From positions 372,001-436,000 of the forward strand of contig NZ_JBIWGZ010000001.1 in NCBI RefSeq assembly GCF_044763875.1: a DNA stretch of 64,000 nucleotides, written 5' to 3'. The notes under the pieces are model-generated. The model made no database searches. It had not been told where the DNA came from and saw only the letters and a list, made by a program, of their open reading frames with translations. Position numbers and translations under genes: made by a program. Position 1 is the first letter of the stretch; each line of letters begins with the position of its first letter. Shown here in pieces: positions 26,800-35,671 of this stretch. The DNA comes from Rummeliibacillus sp044763875 (lineage in GTDB: Bacteria; Bacillota; Bacilli; Bacillales_A; Planococcaceae).

Positions 26800-27671
26800 T
26801 AGAAATCAATCAGGTTCACTTTAGTTATGATACAACCAAAATATTGGATGACTTTAATCTGTCCGAGAGAGAAAAAATCATTGTTGGACTTTGGGGGCGA
26901 AATGGAACTGGGAAAACAACCTTTATGAAGTTGTTAGCTGGGCATTTAAAACCTGATCAGGGTGAGATAAACATAATGGGATTTAATCCTTATAACCATC
27001 ATCAAACATCTAATCATTTATGTTATATGCAAGAAGAGCATCCATTCAGTGTAATTTGGAAGGTAAAAGATGCGTTACGCTTTGGTAGTTATTACAATCC
27101 AAATTTTGATATGGATTTCGCTAAAGGGCTTTTAACTGTTTTTAATTTGGATGAAAGCAAAACTGTGACTAAGCTCTCTAAAGGTATGAAATCAGCACTG
27201 CAATTTATTATAGGTATTGCTAGTAATGCTGAGATAACAATACTTGACGAACCGACCAATGGCTTAGATGCAGGTATGCGTAAGAAATTTTACAAAGTAT
27301 TAATGGAGAGTTATGAAGAAAACCCGAGACTTATTTTTTTATCCTCCCATCATATCGAAGAAATTCAAACACTATGTGATGCGTTGGTGGTGATTCATGA
27401 TGGTAGGGTAGTTCTCCATGAAACAATGGAAACGATGAGGGAAAAAGGTATTTGGTTAAGTGGGGAGAAGACTTTTTTATTAAATATAATCCAGTCGCAT
27501 ACTGTGTTAGAGCAACAAGAAATGGGTACTAAAATGAAAGTCATGCTTGATGAACCTTATACTGACGAATGGAAGCATATTGCTCAGACCAATGGCATAT
27601 CAATTGAACCAGCATCCCTACATGATTATTTATTAAATCGAACGGAAGAACGAAATGAGGTGAGCATATGA
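26796..27671 (+). CDS. ABC transporter ATP-binding protein
   Basis: A 291-residue ATPase of the drug or lantibiotic-type exporter group: Walker A 'LWGRNGTGKTTFM', Q-loop 'CYMQEEHPF', signature 'LSKGMKSAL' (a common variant), Walker B 'ITILDEPTNGLDA', H-loop 'LSSHHIEE'. The C-terminal ~75 residues are a less conserved extension. It sits between the GntR regulator and the membrane gene, overlapping each by four bases. The substrate is unknown; YtrA-type systems often respond to cell-wall-active agents. Confidence 0.88.
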   Translation: MIEINQVHFSYDTTKILDDFNLSEREKIIVGLWGRNGTGKTTFMKLLAGHLKPDQGEINIMGFNPYNHHQTSNHLCYMQEEHPFSVIWKVKDALRFGSYYNPNFDMDFAKGLLTVFNLDESKTVTKLSKGMKSALQFIIGIASNAEITILDEPTNGLDAGMRKKFYKVLMESYEENPRLIFLSSHHIEEIQTLCDALVVIHDGRVVLHETMETMREKGIWLSGEKTFLLNIIQSHTVLEQQEMGTKMKVMLDEPYTDEWKHIAQTNGISIEPASLHDYLLNRTEERNEVSI

Positions 27672-28387
27672 ACTTAAACAGTGGGACATTTAGGTTGGTT
27701 TATGAGAATGCATTATTTACGTTCGGGAAGATGATTTTACTATATTTCACAATCCCATTATTTTTGTTATGGTTATTCATTGGCTATTTCTTCACCTTGG
27801 GAGAAGATGTTGTAGCCGCCATCTCAGGACCAGCTTATGTTATTATTTCTTTGTTTGCAATTACAGGATTCAAAAATATATTCCCTGTAGCAATAGGGAT
27901 GGGAAGTACAAGAACTAATTTGTTAAAAACCTTTTCTATGGTGAGTTTAGTAAGTGTCCTAGTCACCGTATTTTTTTTAAACATCTTTCAATGGATGCTC
28001 TTAACGCTTTATGAGCGCTGGAATGTAGCTGCTAATATATTGCATCCAGCAATCTTATTTAAACAGGAATATTCATTTATTTCTTATTTTCTAATAGATC
28101 TTATGTTTGTAACATTTATCTTTTCCATCACCTTCCTATTATTCACTATTTATTATAGATTAGGATTAAAGAAGAGTGTAATTTGGTTAATGGTTTTGTT
28201 AATTATCGGTACGTTGCTAAATTACAGTGGAGTAGTTAATTTTTCATTATATAGTTGGTTAACAACTAAGGATTTAAATGTTACAATTTTGTTTACTTTT
28301 ATCACTATAATAAGTTTAATAGCGCTATTAATGACGTATCCAATTATGCGAAATGCTCCATTACAACCAAAATCCAAGAAAGATTAA
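27668..28387 (+). CDS. ABC transporter membrane protein of the GntR-linked system
   Basis: A 239-residue hydrophobic protein with about six membrane segments (around residues 20-40, 52-72, 90-112, 138-160, 172-190 and 205-225). No enzymatic motif was recognised. Translational overlap with the ATPase makes it the likely permease of that exporter. The family is poorly conserved, so the call rests on topology and context. Confidence 0.75.
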   Translation: MNLNSGTFRLVYENALFTFGKMILLYFTIPLFLLWLFIGYFFTLGEDVVAAISGPAYVIISLFAITGFKNIFPVAIGMGSTRTNLLKTFSMVSLVSVLVTVFFLNIFQWMLLTLYERWNVAANILHPAILFKQEYSFISYFLIDLMFVTFIFSITFLLFTIYYRLGLKKSVIWLMVLLIIGTLLNYSGVVNFSLYSWLTTKDLNVTILFTFITIISLIALLMTYPIMRNAPLQPKSKKD

Positions 28388-28799
28388 TGTTTGCAATAAA
28401 GACAGTCGGTGATTTTTTGGAAACCTTAAAGAGAATGCTTACATTGGGCAATCCCTTATGTTTATGGATTTTTTGATAGGTACCCATATAAATAACAATT
28501 GAATGAAGGAAAAATTTATTGACCGAAACTTTTAGTTTAAATTTATTGGGCAGATCATTTTGTAGCGAGTTTTCTTAAAACAACAACTAAAAAAACTTAG
28601 AATGGGGTATCTTCAAGAAAATGCGGGTAGACAACGCTAAGCAAATTACGGCATAGAAAAAAATCGATTCCTTTTATTTTTTGGAACCGATTTTTTAATT
28701 TGGCTTATTAAGCTAACGCCCTCGTTAGTTTAAGTGGAAATTCACAATTTTCCCTTTCTGGATCTTCCCTCTACTAAATTTATATTTTTCATCACATTC
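28388..28799. other. intergenic region, convergent gap
   Basis: It holds a hairpin at 28661-28693 and otherwise short, interrupted frames. No gene, RNA or repeat could be supported. Confidence 0.6.
28661..28698. terminator. bidirectional terminator-like hairpin
   Basis: AAATCGATTCC (28661-28671) pairs with GGAACCGATTT (28683-28693) with one mismatch, flanked by A and T runs on the two sides. It lies between two convergent transcription units. Confidence 0.65.
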
Positions 28800-29558
28800 T
28801 TATACCCGCTTTTTATAAGAACTCATTGCAAAGATATAAGCCACTATCATAATCCCAACACACCAAGCAAGAGCAATCCATATATCATTACCCACTGGCT
28901 GACTTGACAACAACGCACGAATGGATTCAACTATCGAGGTTACCGGTTGATTTTCGGCAAATGCGCGAACTGCCGACGGCATAGAATCAGTTGGTACAAA
29001 CGCTGAACTGATAAACGGCAGGAAGAGTAACGGATAGGAAAAGGCGCTTGCACCTTCCACCGATTTTGCAGACAGTCCAGCAATCGCCGCGATCCAAGTC
29101 AGGGCGAGTGTAAACAGCACGAGTATTCCGGCTACGGCAAGCCATGACAGCACCCCCGCCGATGATCGAAAGCCCATAATGAGCCCAACGAGAATGATAA
29201 CGACAATAGAAATGGCGTTGGATACAAGCGAGGTTAACACATGCCCCCACAGCACGGTGGAACGCGAAATCGGCATGGAGTGAAACCTCTCAAATATACC
29301 CCTTTGCTTATCTAAAAACAGGCGGTAAGCCGTATAAGAAATACCACTCGCAATCGCTATTAGCAATATGCCGGGCATCAGGTAGTTCACATAGTTATCT
29401 GTACCGGTTTTGATTGCACCACCAAACACATAGACGAACAGTAGCATAAGTGCAATCGGCATGATAGTGACCGTAATGATAGTGTCTATGCTTCGCAGAA
29501 TATGGCGCATGGAACGTCCAAGCATAACGCTCATGTCGCTGAAAAAATGTTTATTCAT
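28800..29558 (-). CDS. ABC-2 type transporter permease (DrrB-like)
   Basis: A 252-residue membrane protein with six predicted segments and the ABC-2 signature region 'VTSIVESIRALL' near the C terminus. 'MPGILLIAIASGISYTAYRLFLDKQRGIFERF' (about residues 60-95) is typical of daunorubicin-type exporters. It starts two bases after the ATPase stop with a GGAGGA site. Base composition is visibly more G+C-rich than in the flanking genes. The substrate is unknown. Confidence 0.9.
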   Translation of the reverse strand: MNKHFFSDMSVMLGRSMRHILRSIDTIITVTIMPIALMLLFVYVFGGAIKTGTDNYVNYLMPGILLIAIASGISYTAYRLFLDKQRGIFERFHSMPISRSTVLWGHVLTSLVSNAISIVVIILVGLIMGFRSSAGVLSWLAVAGILVLFTLALTWIAAIAGLSAKSVEGASAFSYPLLFLPFISSAFVPTDSMPSAVRAFAENQPVTSIVESIRALLSSQPVGNDIWIALAWCVGIMIVAYIFAMSSYKKRV

Positions 29559-29560
29559 TG

Positions 29561-30322
29561 TTACTTTTCCTCCTTTTTATTGATGATTGTGAGGAATATC
29601 TCCTCCAATGAAGGTTGTTTTTCCACATACTCCACCTTTGCAGGTGGAAATAGTTTTTTCAGTTCCTCAAGCGTGCCATTGGCAATAATCCTACCTTCAT
29701 GCAGAATAGCAATTCTATCAGCAAGCTGTTCAGCTTCCTCCAAATACTGAGTAGTCAAGAATACCGTCGTGCCGCTGTCAGCAAGTTCTTTGACTACCTT
29801 CCAAACCTCGATTCGAGCCTCGGGATCTAGCCCGGTAGTCGGTTCGTCGAGGAAAATGAGCTGCGGTTTTCCCACAAGACTCATGGCGATATCGAGCCTG
29901 CGACGCATACCGCCTGAATAAGTAGAAGTCCTGCGATCAGCGGCCTCAATCAAACCGAAGCGTTTTAACAACTCATCCGCAATTTGGCTTGGATGTTTAA
30001 GGTGCCGCAGCTTGGCAATCATTATAAGATTTTCCCTCCCGGTCAAAACCTCATCCACAGCGGTGAATTGCCCGGTGAGGCTGATCGACTGCCGTACATT
30101 ATCGTCCATTGACACAACCTCGAATCCGTTTACGAAGGCAGTCCCTCCATCCGGTTTCAGCAGGGTGGAGAGGATTTTGACAATCGTTGTCTTACCGGCA
30201 CCGTTAGAGCCAAGCAGAGCAAAAATATTTCCCTTTTCCACCTCGAAATCTACACCCTTTAGGACCTGAAGCTTCTTGTAGGATTTTTGCAAACCTTTTA
30301 CTTCAATTGACATTTTTCGCAT
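29561..30322 (-). CDS. ABC transporter ATP-binding protein (DrrA-like)
   Basis: A 253-residue ATPase with Walker A 'LLGSNGAGKTTIVKIL', 'SLTGQFTAVDEVLTGRENL' (DrrA-like Q-loop region), signature 'YSGGMRRRLDIAM', Walker B 'LIFLDEPTTGLDP' and 'LTTQYLEEAEQLADRI'. ATG 30322 is preferred over ATG 30328, since AGGAGG lies 8 bases from the former and 2 from the latter. It pairs with the permease downstream. DrrA family members export hydrophobic drugs, often for resistance. Confidence 0.9.
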   Translation of the reverse strand: MRKMSIEVKGLQKSYKKLQVLKGVDFEVEKGNIFALLGSNGAGKTTIVKILSTLLKPDGGTAFVNGFEVVSMDDNVRQSISLTGQFTAVDEVLTGRENLIMIAKLRHLKHPSQIADELLKRFGLIEAADRRTSTYSGGMRRRLDIAMSLVGKPQLIFLDEPTTGLDPEARIEVWKVVKELADSGTTVFLTTQYLEEAEQLADRIAILHEGRIIANGTLEELKKLFPPAKVEYVEKQPSLEEIFLTIINKKEEK

Positions 30323-30335
30323 ATTCATCTCCTCC

Positions 30336-31202
30336 TTATATAACAGTAACGTTTGATAAATCTACTTCCATTCCTTTTAGCGCAGCGTAGGTCAGTTTAT
30401 CCATCATTGCGCCATCAAAACAGATGGATTTAATAGCACGGTAATATTTCTTAGATAAGGTAAACCCTGAAATGAAAGACACATTTTTGAGTGTTGCGCC
30501 TTTGAATGAAACTTCTTTTAACGCCGCCTTGTCAAACTTAACGCCGATAAATGTCTGACCATCTAAACAAAGCCCTGTCAGGTCAGAATATTTGAAGTCC
30601 ACACCGTCAAAGATACAATTTTCAAAGATTGTTTTTCTTAGGTCGGTCATGGTTAACTTAACGTCGGTCAGTTTTACATCTATAAATTTTGTTCCGACCA
30701 GCCACGACTTGCTGAAGTCGGTACGTACAAGAGTGGATTTATTGAAGCTCGAATCCGCAAGGTCAATAGCAGATAGGTTGCAATCAGTCAGATTTGCATT
30801 GTCAAAATTGGCTTCACGCACATCACTTGCTTTAAATAAGCTGCCGGTCAGGTCTGCGCCGGAAAAGTCGGAACCGTGCAATGCACTTGCCACAAATTTT
30901 CCTTTATGTGCGGTAACACCCACGAAGTCACTATTTGGTAAATTGCTTGCGCTGAAGTTTGTTAGTACCTGACGCTCCAATGAGCGGGAGAGGTTGGCAA
31001 CCTCCTGTACCGTTTGTTCGATGTCGCCGATGCTATAAATAGTCATCTCAAAGGCTGTATCATCGGCCTTACCTTCTTTTTTTAGTTCACTAAACCGCTC
31101 CTGTAGATCGGAGAGTAGATCAACTTTTAGTTCGTCAACACTTTTTACCCCATTATATGGAGCAAAAACACCATTCACGTATTGGGTTAATTTCTCGTTC
31201 AT
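30336..31202 (-). CDS. pentapeptide-repeat protein
   Basis: A 288-residue protein. Residues ~1-85 are helical ('SVDELKVDLLSDLQERFSELKKEG'), and residues ~90-270 are pentapeptide repeats of the A(D/N)LxX type ('GSDFSGADLTGSLFKASD', 'ANFDNANLTDCNLSAIDLADSSF'), which fold as a right-handed beta-helix. The ATG at 31202 follows AAGGAGATGTG. It lies between padR and the exporter genes, so it is probably part of the same regulated response. DNA mimicry (gyrase protection) is known for some repeat proteins but cannot be inferred here. Confidence 0.85.
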   Translation of the reverse strand: MNEKLTQYVNGVFAPYNGVKSVDELKVDLLSDLQERFSELKKEGKADDTAFEMTIYSIGDIEQTVQEVANLSRSLERQVLTNFSASNLPNSDFVGVTAHKGKFVASALHGSDFSGADLTGSLFKASDVREANFDNANLTDCNLSAIDLADSSFNKSTLVRTDFSKSWLVGTKFIDVKLTDVKLTMTDLRKTIFENCIFDGVDFKYSDLTGLCLDGQTFIGVKFDKAALKEVSFKGATLKNVSFISGFTLSKKYYRAIKSICFDGAMMDKLTYAALKGMEVDLSNVTVI

Positions 31203-31216
31203 CACATCACATCTCC

Positions 31217-31546
31217 TTACAATAATTTTTCTAGTACATGCTTTGCATACTCCCAATTGCTTTTGTTGTTGGCATAAGTAGATTTACCCTTTTCGGTAAT
31301 CTTAAAATACTTACGCCGTCCTCCCTGAGATTCATCGCCCCAGTACCACTCGATATCGCTGTCTGCTTCAAGTCGCCGAACGCTTGAGTACATCGTGGCT
31401 TCCTTTAACTCATACTTGCCGCTAGAGCGTTCAGAAATCTGCTTAACAATCTCATATCCATAGCAATCAGCTTCAGATAAGAGCCGTAAAATCATCGTAT
31501 CAGTATGGCCACGAAGCAGGTCGGATGTGATTTTGTTTTCGCTCAT
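31217..31546 (-). CDS. PadR-family transcriptional regulator
   Basis: A 109-residue PadR subfamily-2 winged-helix repressor: 'LLRGHTDTMILRLLSEADCYGYEIVKQISERS' (residues 8-39), 'EATMYSSVRRLEADSDIEWYWGDESQGGRRKYFKITEKG'-type wing (45-85). ATG 31546 is preceded by GGAGGTGGTT. It heads the padR-pentapeptide-ABC cassette and probably represses it. A CACAG-N7-CTGTG inverted repeat sits in its upstream region. The 5' part and upstream region are duplicated at 31633-31780. Confidence 0.88.
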   Translation of the reverse strand: MSENKITSDLLRGHTDTMILRLLSEADCYGYEIVKQISERSSGKYELKEATMYSSVRRLEADSDIEWYWGDESQGGRRKYFKITEKGKSTYANNKSNWEYAKHVLEKLL

Positions 31547-31780
31547 ATAACCACCTCCATTCATATAATATGCAACACAGCAAACTACTGTGACTGTCAA
31601 GGTAATATAATAATCATAATAATTTAATTAAAGAGCCGTAAAATCATCGTATCAGTATGGCCACGCAGCAGGTCGGATGTGGATTTACACTTGCTCATAT
31701 AACCATCTCCAAACATATAATATGCAACACAGCAAACTACTGTGACTGTCAAGGTAATATAATAATGACAATAATTTGTT
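31481..31780. repeat. tandem duplication of the padR 5' end and upstream region
   Basis: Bases 31481-31632 recur at 31633-~31780 in the same orientation with a 152-base period. The two copies share GAGCCGTAAAATCATCG, the start-codon region and ACACAGCAAACTACTGTGAC. Differences are few and clustered, which suggests a fairly recent duplication. Confidence 0.9.
31634..31699 (-). pseudogene. truncated padR 5' fragment
   Basis: The second copy of the duplication keeps an ATG and a weak GGAGATGG site and reads MSKCKSTSDLLRGHTDTMIL before joining unrelated sequence and stopping after about 22 codons. It encodes only the first helix of the winged helix, so it is probably non-functional. It may still carry a promoter and operator. 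Confidence 0.7.
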
Positions 31781-32084
31781 TTAAAGATTAATATTTGCAA
31801 ATATACACTAAATCAATTTTGGTAATCATCTCTAAATGGTCAGTTCTTATTCGTTTGTTTAGACAAAAAAAGACCCCAAATCCTTTAACCGGGAGGGCCA
31901 TTAAATACCTTTATTACTATATACATATACATTTTTAATTGAACCTCATAAAAATCTTTACACCATATCAGAATAATTACGTGAGATGGGACAAATAGAA
32001 AAAACAATCTTTATTCTTAATTATAAATCGGATGAATATTTAAGAAGGAAAATATGAAAGGTTTGAATAAAGGAGAAGCCATGG

Positions 32085-32180
32085 ATGGACTGGCAAGAGC
32101 TATTTTCTTCTGAAAACAAGGGGAACTTCGGGAGCAAACCATACAGCATAAATCGCAAAGGGCTTTCTAAAAGGTATTAA
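32085..32180 (+). CDS. candidate 31-residue small protein
   Basis: ATG 32085 follows an AAAGGAGAAG site and opens a 31-codon frame starting MDWQELFSSENKGNFGSKPY and rich in Lys, Ser and Asn. The TAA is followed within four bases by a strong terminator (32184-32230). The tight ribosome site/frame/terminator arrangement supports a real transcript. The sequence is not recognised, and an overlapping ATG at 32081 opens another, shorter frame, so coding is unproven. Confidence 0.4.
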   Translation: MDWQELFSSENKGNFGSKPYSINRKGLSKRY

Positions 32181-32183
32181 AAG

Positions 32184-32230
32184 AAGGATAGTAAAGCAAA
32201 AAAAATATTTGCATTAATCTATCCTTTTTT
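32184..32230 (+). terminator. terminator after the small ORF
   Basis: AAGGATAG (32184-32191) pairs with CTATCCTT (32219-32226), with an inner GCAAA/TTTGC pair, followed by a T run to 32230. It could also end the minus-strand gene at 32308. Confidence 0.75.
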
Positions 32231-32307
32231 AAAATTTTTAATGACCTCATACTACTACAATATCAAAGTATGATCACAACAAATATTAAACCCCATAAAT
32301 TAACTTC

Positions 32308-33381
32308 TTATTTAATAAACTCTTTTAGAATAATGTCTTTGCAGTTTATTTCAGAAAGCAATTCATCTAAATCAATTATTTCAAATGGGAAGACTATGCC
32401 ATTTAGTTTTTTATGTACTGTAACTTTTGCCAATACGGCTGTAACCATTGCGGTTGTATGATAATCAGAAAAGGTAGATAAGGTTAATGTCTTTATCCTT
32501 TCTTTATTGTCGATTGTTCCTTTTACCTCAACAGTAATAAGAGCCTTTTCATTTTTAGAAGGATTATGTTTAACAATTTTTGAAAGGAACTTATTGTTAT
32601 CTAACTTAACTATAGTATTAATTATCCCAAGATTTTTAAGTAAGGAGATTAGTTTATTAAAAAAATAATTATTCCAGGAAGTCCAATAGTTTATTTTTTC
32701 AACCTTTATTTTTTGTTTTAGAAAATTCTTTTCAGCATGATCTATTAATCTTACTTCTTTATCATTGTAATGTTCAAAATGCATTATTCTTTTTTTGTTG
32801 AATCCTAATAAGTTTACTATTTTGTCATCTTCGTAATAATCAACATCTTGAGAAATGATCTTTAACATATCTAAAATACCAGAGACTCCAACTTTTGCGT
32901 TCGTATTTTGCAGTAATCCAATATTCACTTCTGTTACTTCTTGAAAATTTGAAACGGCTTTTTTAACCATTATTCCAGATAATCCAGGAAAGAATCCAGA
33001 CATTACAATCGAACCAGCCTTATTTTTTTCTGAATCTTGATATAATGATTGTATTTTCTTTGCAAAATCAGAGAACGGAGTTACATCTATACAATTAATA
33101 TTATTATCAATACAAGCTCTTTGAATATCTGGGTCTTGTTGTTTTAATACAACGACTACAACATCAATATTTTTAATTACCCTTGATATATTCTCTTTAT
33201 TTGTTATATCTAAATATTGAAATATAACTTCCTGATTAAAAGACTTTGCTAATTTCTTTCCTCGTTCCTCTTGATAATCTGTTACTACTAAAGTTACTTG
33301 ATTATTAAATATTCGAAGTACCTCCTTACAAACTAACCTACCAAGAACCCCGGAGGCTCCAACGACCATTACTTTTTGCAT
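32308..33381 (-). CDS. saccharopine-dehydrogenase-like NAD(P)-binding protein
   Basis: A 357-residue oxidoreductase-like protein. The N terminus is a Rossmann fold, 'VMVVGASGVLGRLVCKEVL', followed by 'VVTDYQEERGKKLA' and 'YLDITNKENI'. 'IDVTPFSDF' and 'SGFFPGLSGIMVKK' resemble the saccharopine dehydrogenase NADP-binding family. The remaining half is divergent and very A+T-rich. The substrate is unknown and no partner gene is adjacent. ATG 33381 lies a few bases after a GAGGGG stretch. Confidence 0.75.
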   Translation of the reverse strand: MQKVMVVGASGVLGRLVCKEVLRIFNNQVTLVVTDYQEERGKKLAKSFNQEVIFQYLDITNKENISRVIKNIDVVVVVLKQQDPDIQRACIDNNINCIDVTPFSDFAKKIQSLYQDSEKNKAGSIVMSGFFPGLSGIMVKKAVSNFQEVTEVNIGLLQNTNAKVGVSGILDMLKIISQDVDYYEDDKIVNLLGFNKKRIMHFEHYNDKEVRLIDHAEKNFLKQKIKVEKINYWTSWNNYFFNKLISLLKNLGIINTIVKLDNNKFLSKIVKHNPSKNEKALITVEVKGTIDNKERIKTLTLSTFSDYHTTAMVTAVLAKVTVHKKLNGIVFPFEIIDLDELLSEINCKDIILKEFIK

Positions 33382-33635
33382 AATAATAACCCCTCATTAC
33401 AAATTTTCTATATATGTACAGCAAAAAAAGCTATCGATTTAGTAAATTATACCATAGACATATTTATTAAAAGCTCTATTCATTCATTTTTAGGAGGGGC
33501 AGGGGTAAACGGAAACATCACCTTTTCTTAATATACAATCCTTTTACATTGCGTTAATGTGGGTTTTACAATGTGGATTTATACTGAAACAGTAAACAAT
33601 CAACACAAAACAACACCAATTGGAGGAAAATGTTA

Positions 33636-34751
33636 ATGAATCAAAAATGGAGCAAGAAATCTATTCGATCTATTCAAGCAGCGGTGTTAGGGATAAGTTT
33701 ACTAGGCTTAGCTGGATGTGGAGCCAAAGAAGATTCTGCTGCTCCAGTTATTAGTGACCCAAATAAGTTAACAATCGGAGAAATTGAAGCAAAAGCAAAA
33801 AAAGAGGGGGAAATTAATAGTGCTGGTATGCCTGACTCATGGGCAAACTGGGGACAAACTTGGGGCGACATTACCAAAAAATACAATTTAAAACACGCTG
33901 ATACTGATTTGTCCAGTGCCGAAGAGATTGCCAAATTTGAAGCAGAAAAACAGAATGCAACAGCTGATATCGGTGACATGGGGATGTCTTTTGCTCCAAT
34001 TGCAGTAGAAAAAGGATTGGCTCTACCGTATAAAACTTCTCATTGGAATGATGTACCTTCATGGGCGAAAGATGATAAAGGGAATTGGGTCGTTGGATAC
34101 CAAGGTACGATTTCCTTTTTAACAAATAAAAACTTGGTAAAAAACCCTCCAAAATCCTGGGATGACATATTAAAGGGAAATTATAAAGTATCGATTGGAG
34201 ATGTTCTGAACGGAGCACAGAATCAGATGGGTGTGCTTGCTGCAGCAATGGCTTACGGTGGTAGTGAATCAAATATTCAACCTGGGATCGACTTTTTTGC
34301 GAAGCTTGCCAAACAAGGACGTTTAAGTCTAACAGATGCAAAACCGGCCAATATTGAAAAAGGTGAGGTACCAGTTGCAATTGTTTGGGATTTCAATGCG
34401 CTAGGTTATGCTAACCAAATCAACCGTAATCAATTTGATGTAAGCATTCCAAAAGAAGGTTCCGTAGTAAGTGGCTACACGACTATTATTAATAAATATG
34501 CAAAACATCCATATGCTGCGATGGCGACTAGAGAATATATCCTTAGTGACCAAGGACAAATTAACTTGGCGAAAGGATATGCTCGTCCAATTCGTGATGA
34601 TGTAAAACTTCCAAAAGATGTTGAAAACAAATTAATTCCAAAAGCAGAATACAAAAATGCAACACCTATTAAAGACCCTAAAGCTTGGGAAAAAACGGCT
34701 AAAACGTTACCACAATTATGGCAAGAGGAGGTAGTAGTAAATGTCAAATAA
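33636..34751 (+). CDS. ABC importer substrate-binding lipoprotein
   Basis: A secreted lipoprotein with signal 'ISLLGLAGC', the lipobox cysteine at about residue 28. The mature part resembles the periplasmic-binding group used for iron, polyamine or aminoethylphosphonate uptake ('GMPDSWANWGQTWGDI', 'NKNLVKNPPKSWDDILKG', 'YAAMATREYILSDQGQ'). ATG 33636 is nine bases after GGAGG; ATG 33630 is only three. It has 371 residues. It overlaps the downstream phosphatase-like gene by 11 bases. The ligand is not known; the operon's hydrolases suggest a phosphorylated compound. Confidence 0.85.
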   Translation: MNQKWSKKSIRSIQAAVLGISLLGLAGCGAKEDSAAPVISDPNKLTIGEIEAKAKKEGEINSAGMPDSWANWGQTWGDITKKYNLKHADTDLSSAEEIAKFEAEKQNATADIGDMGMSFAPIAVEKGLALPYKTSHWNDVPSWAKDDKGNWVVGYQGTISFLTNKNLVKNPPKSWDDILKGNYKVSIGDVLNGAQNQMGVLAAAMAYGGSESNIQPGIDFFAKLAKQGRLSLTDAKPANIEKGEVPVAIVWDFNALGYANQINRNQFDVSIPKEGSVVSGYTTIINKYAKHPYAAMATREYILSDQGQINLAKGYARPIRDDVKLPKDVENKLIPKAEYKNATPIKDPKAWEKTAKTLPQLWQEEVVVNVK

Positions 34752-35574
34752 AGTTATAGCGATTGTTGTTGATGGCATGCGATACGATAAGGGGTGTGAA
34801 ACATTTGGATTTGTTCAGCACCTGGTTGAAACGAATCAAGCGGCACTTTATAAAGTAAAGTCAGAGCTTCCTAGTCTTTCTCGCCCATTATATGAAGTGT
34901 TACTGACTGGTACACCTGCATCAATGAATGGTATTACATCAAATCTAGCTGTTCGTCTTTCTTCACAGAAAAGTATTTTCCATCTTACTAAAGAAAATGG
35001 CCTAAGAAATGCAACGGCATCTTATTACTGGGTAAGCGAGCTTTATAATCGTGCTCCATTCAATTATATTGAAGACCGTCATCAAGATGACGAGTCTAAA
35101 CCAATTCAACATGGATCATTTTATTGGGATGATGATTATGCAGATAGTCATGTCCTAATGGATGCAGAAGCATTACGTAGAAAGCACGATCCACACTTTT
35201 TATACATTCACACATTGGGAGTTGATGTAAAAGGTGAAATTTTCGGATCAGAATCAAAAGAATACCGTGAACAAATTTTAAAAGTGGCAAGCTTGTTAGC
35301 ACAGCTTTTACCTACTTGGATCTCAGAAGGTTACCATATATTAATTACATCTGACCATGGTATGAGTGAAACAGGTAACCATGGAGGCATCACTGATGGT
35401 GAACGTGACGTACCGCTTTTCATCATCAGCCCAAGAATTGAAACTGGTATTCACGAGGAAGTCGTTCCACAATTGGCCTTTGCACCTCTTGTTTGTGAAC
35501 TCTTAGGTATTGAACAAACCGAAAAAATGATTACTTATCCATTCCCTGGGTTGAAAGAAGAGATCGTCCATTAA
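34741..35574 (+). CDS. alkaline-phosphatase-superfamily phosphodiesterase/phosphatase-like protein
   Basis: A 277-residue enzyme with no signal peptide, hence probably cytoplasmic. Superfamily marks: metal ligand D11 in 'VVDGMR', a likely nucleophile S47 in 'LPSLSRP' at the position usually held by Thr, 'LLTGTPASMNGI', D205-H206 in 'TSDHGM' and H214 in 'GNHGG'. The segment usually DxxGH reads D162-V-K-G-E166, so a metal-binding His is replaced by Glu. It overlaps the binding protein and precedes the permeases, so it probably acts on the imported compound. The exact substrate is unknown. Confidence 0.8.
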   Translation: MSNKVIAIVVDGMRYDKGCETFGFVQHLVETNQAALYKVKSELPSLSRPLYEVLLTGTPASMNGITSNLAVRLSSQKSIFHLTKENGLRNATASYYWVSELYNRAPFNYIEDRHQDDESKPIQHGSFYWDDDYADSHVLMDAEALRRKHDPHFLYIHTLGVDVKGEIFGSESKEYREQILKVASLLAQLLPTWISEGYHILITSDHGMSETGNHGGITDGERDVPLFIISPRIETGIHEEVVPQLAFAPLVCELLGIEQTEKMITYPFPGLKEEIVH

Positions 35575-35671
35575 AAATTACAGATTATCTATTATACGAT
35601 TAAGGAGCTAAACTTTGTAAAATATGCTTTTATGTCTTCTGTACTTTCAGAAGGGAATTCCCCAAATATTG

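Larger units (their letters stand above)
31781..32307. other. intergenic region downstream of the padR duplication
   Basis: Mostly A+T-rich. It contains a candidate short gene (32085-32180) with a terminator directly after it. No RNA family was recognised in the rest. Confidence 0.5.

Noticed and set aside
28388..28660. Possible remnant gene end (KKLRMGYLQENAGRQR) in the convergent gap
   Set aside because: Only about 25 codons, interrupted by stops upstream, no recognisable family.
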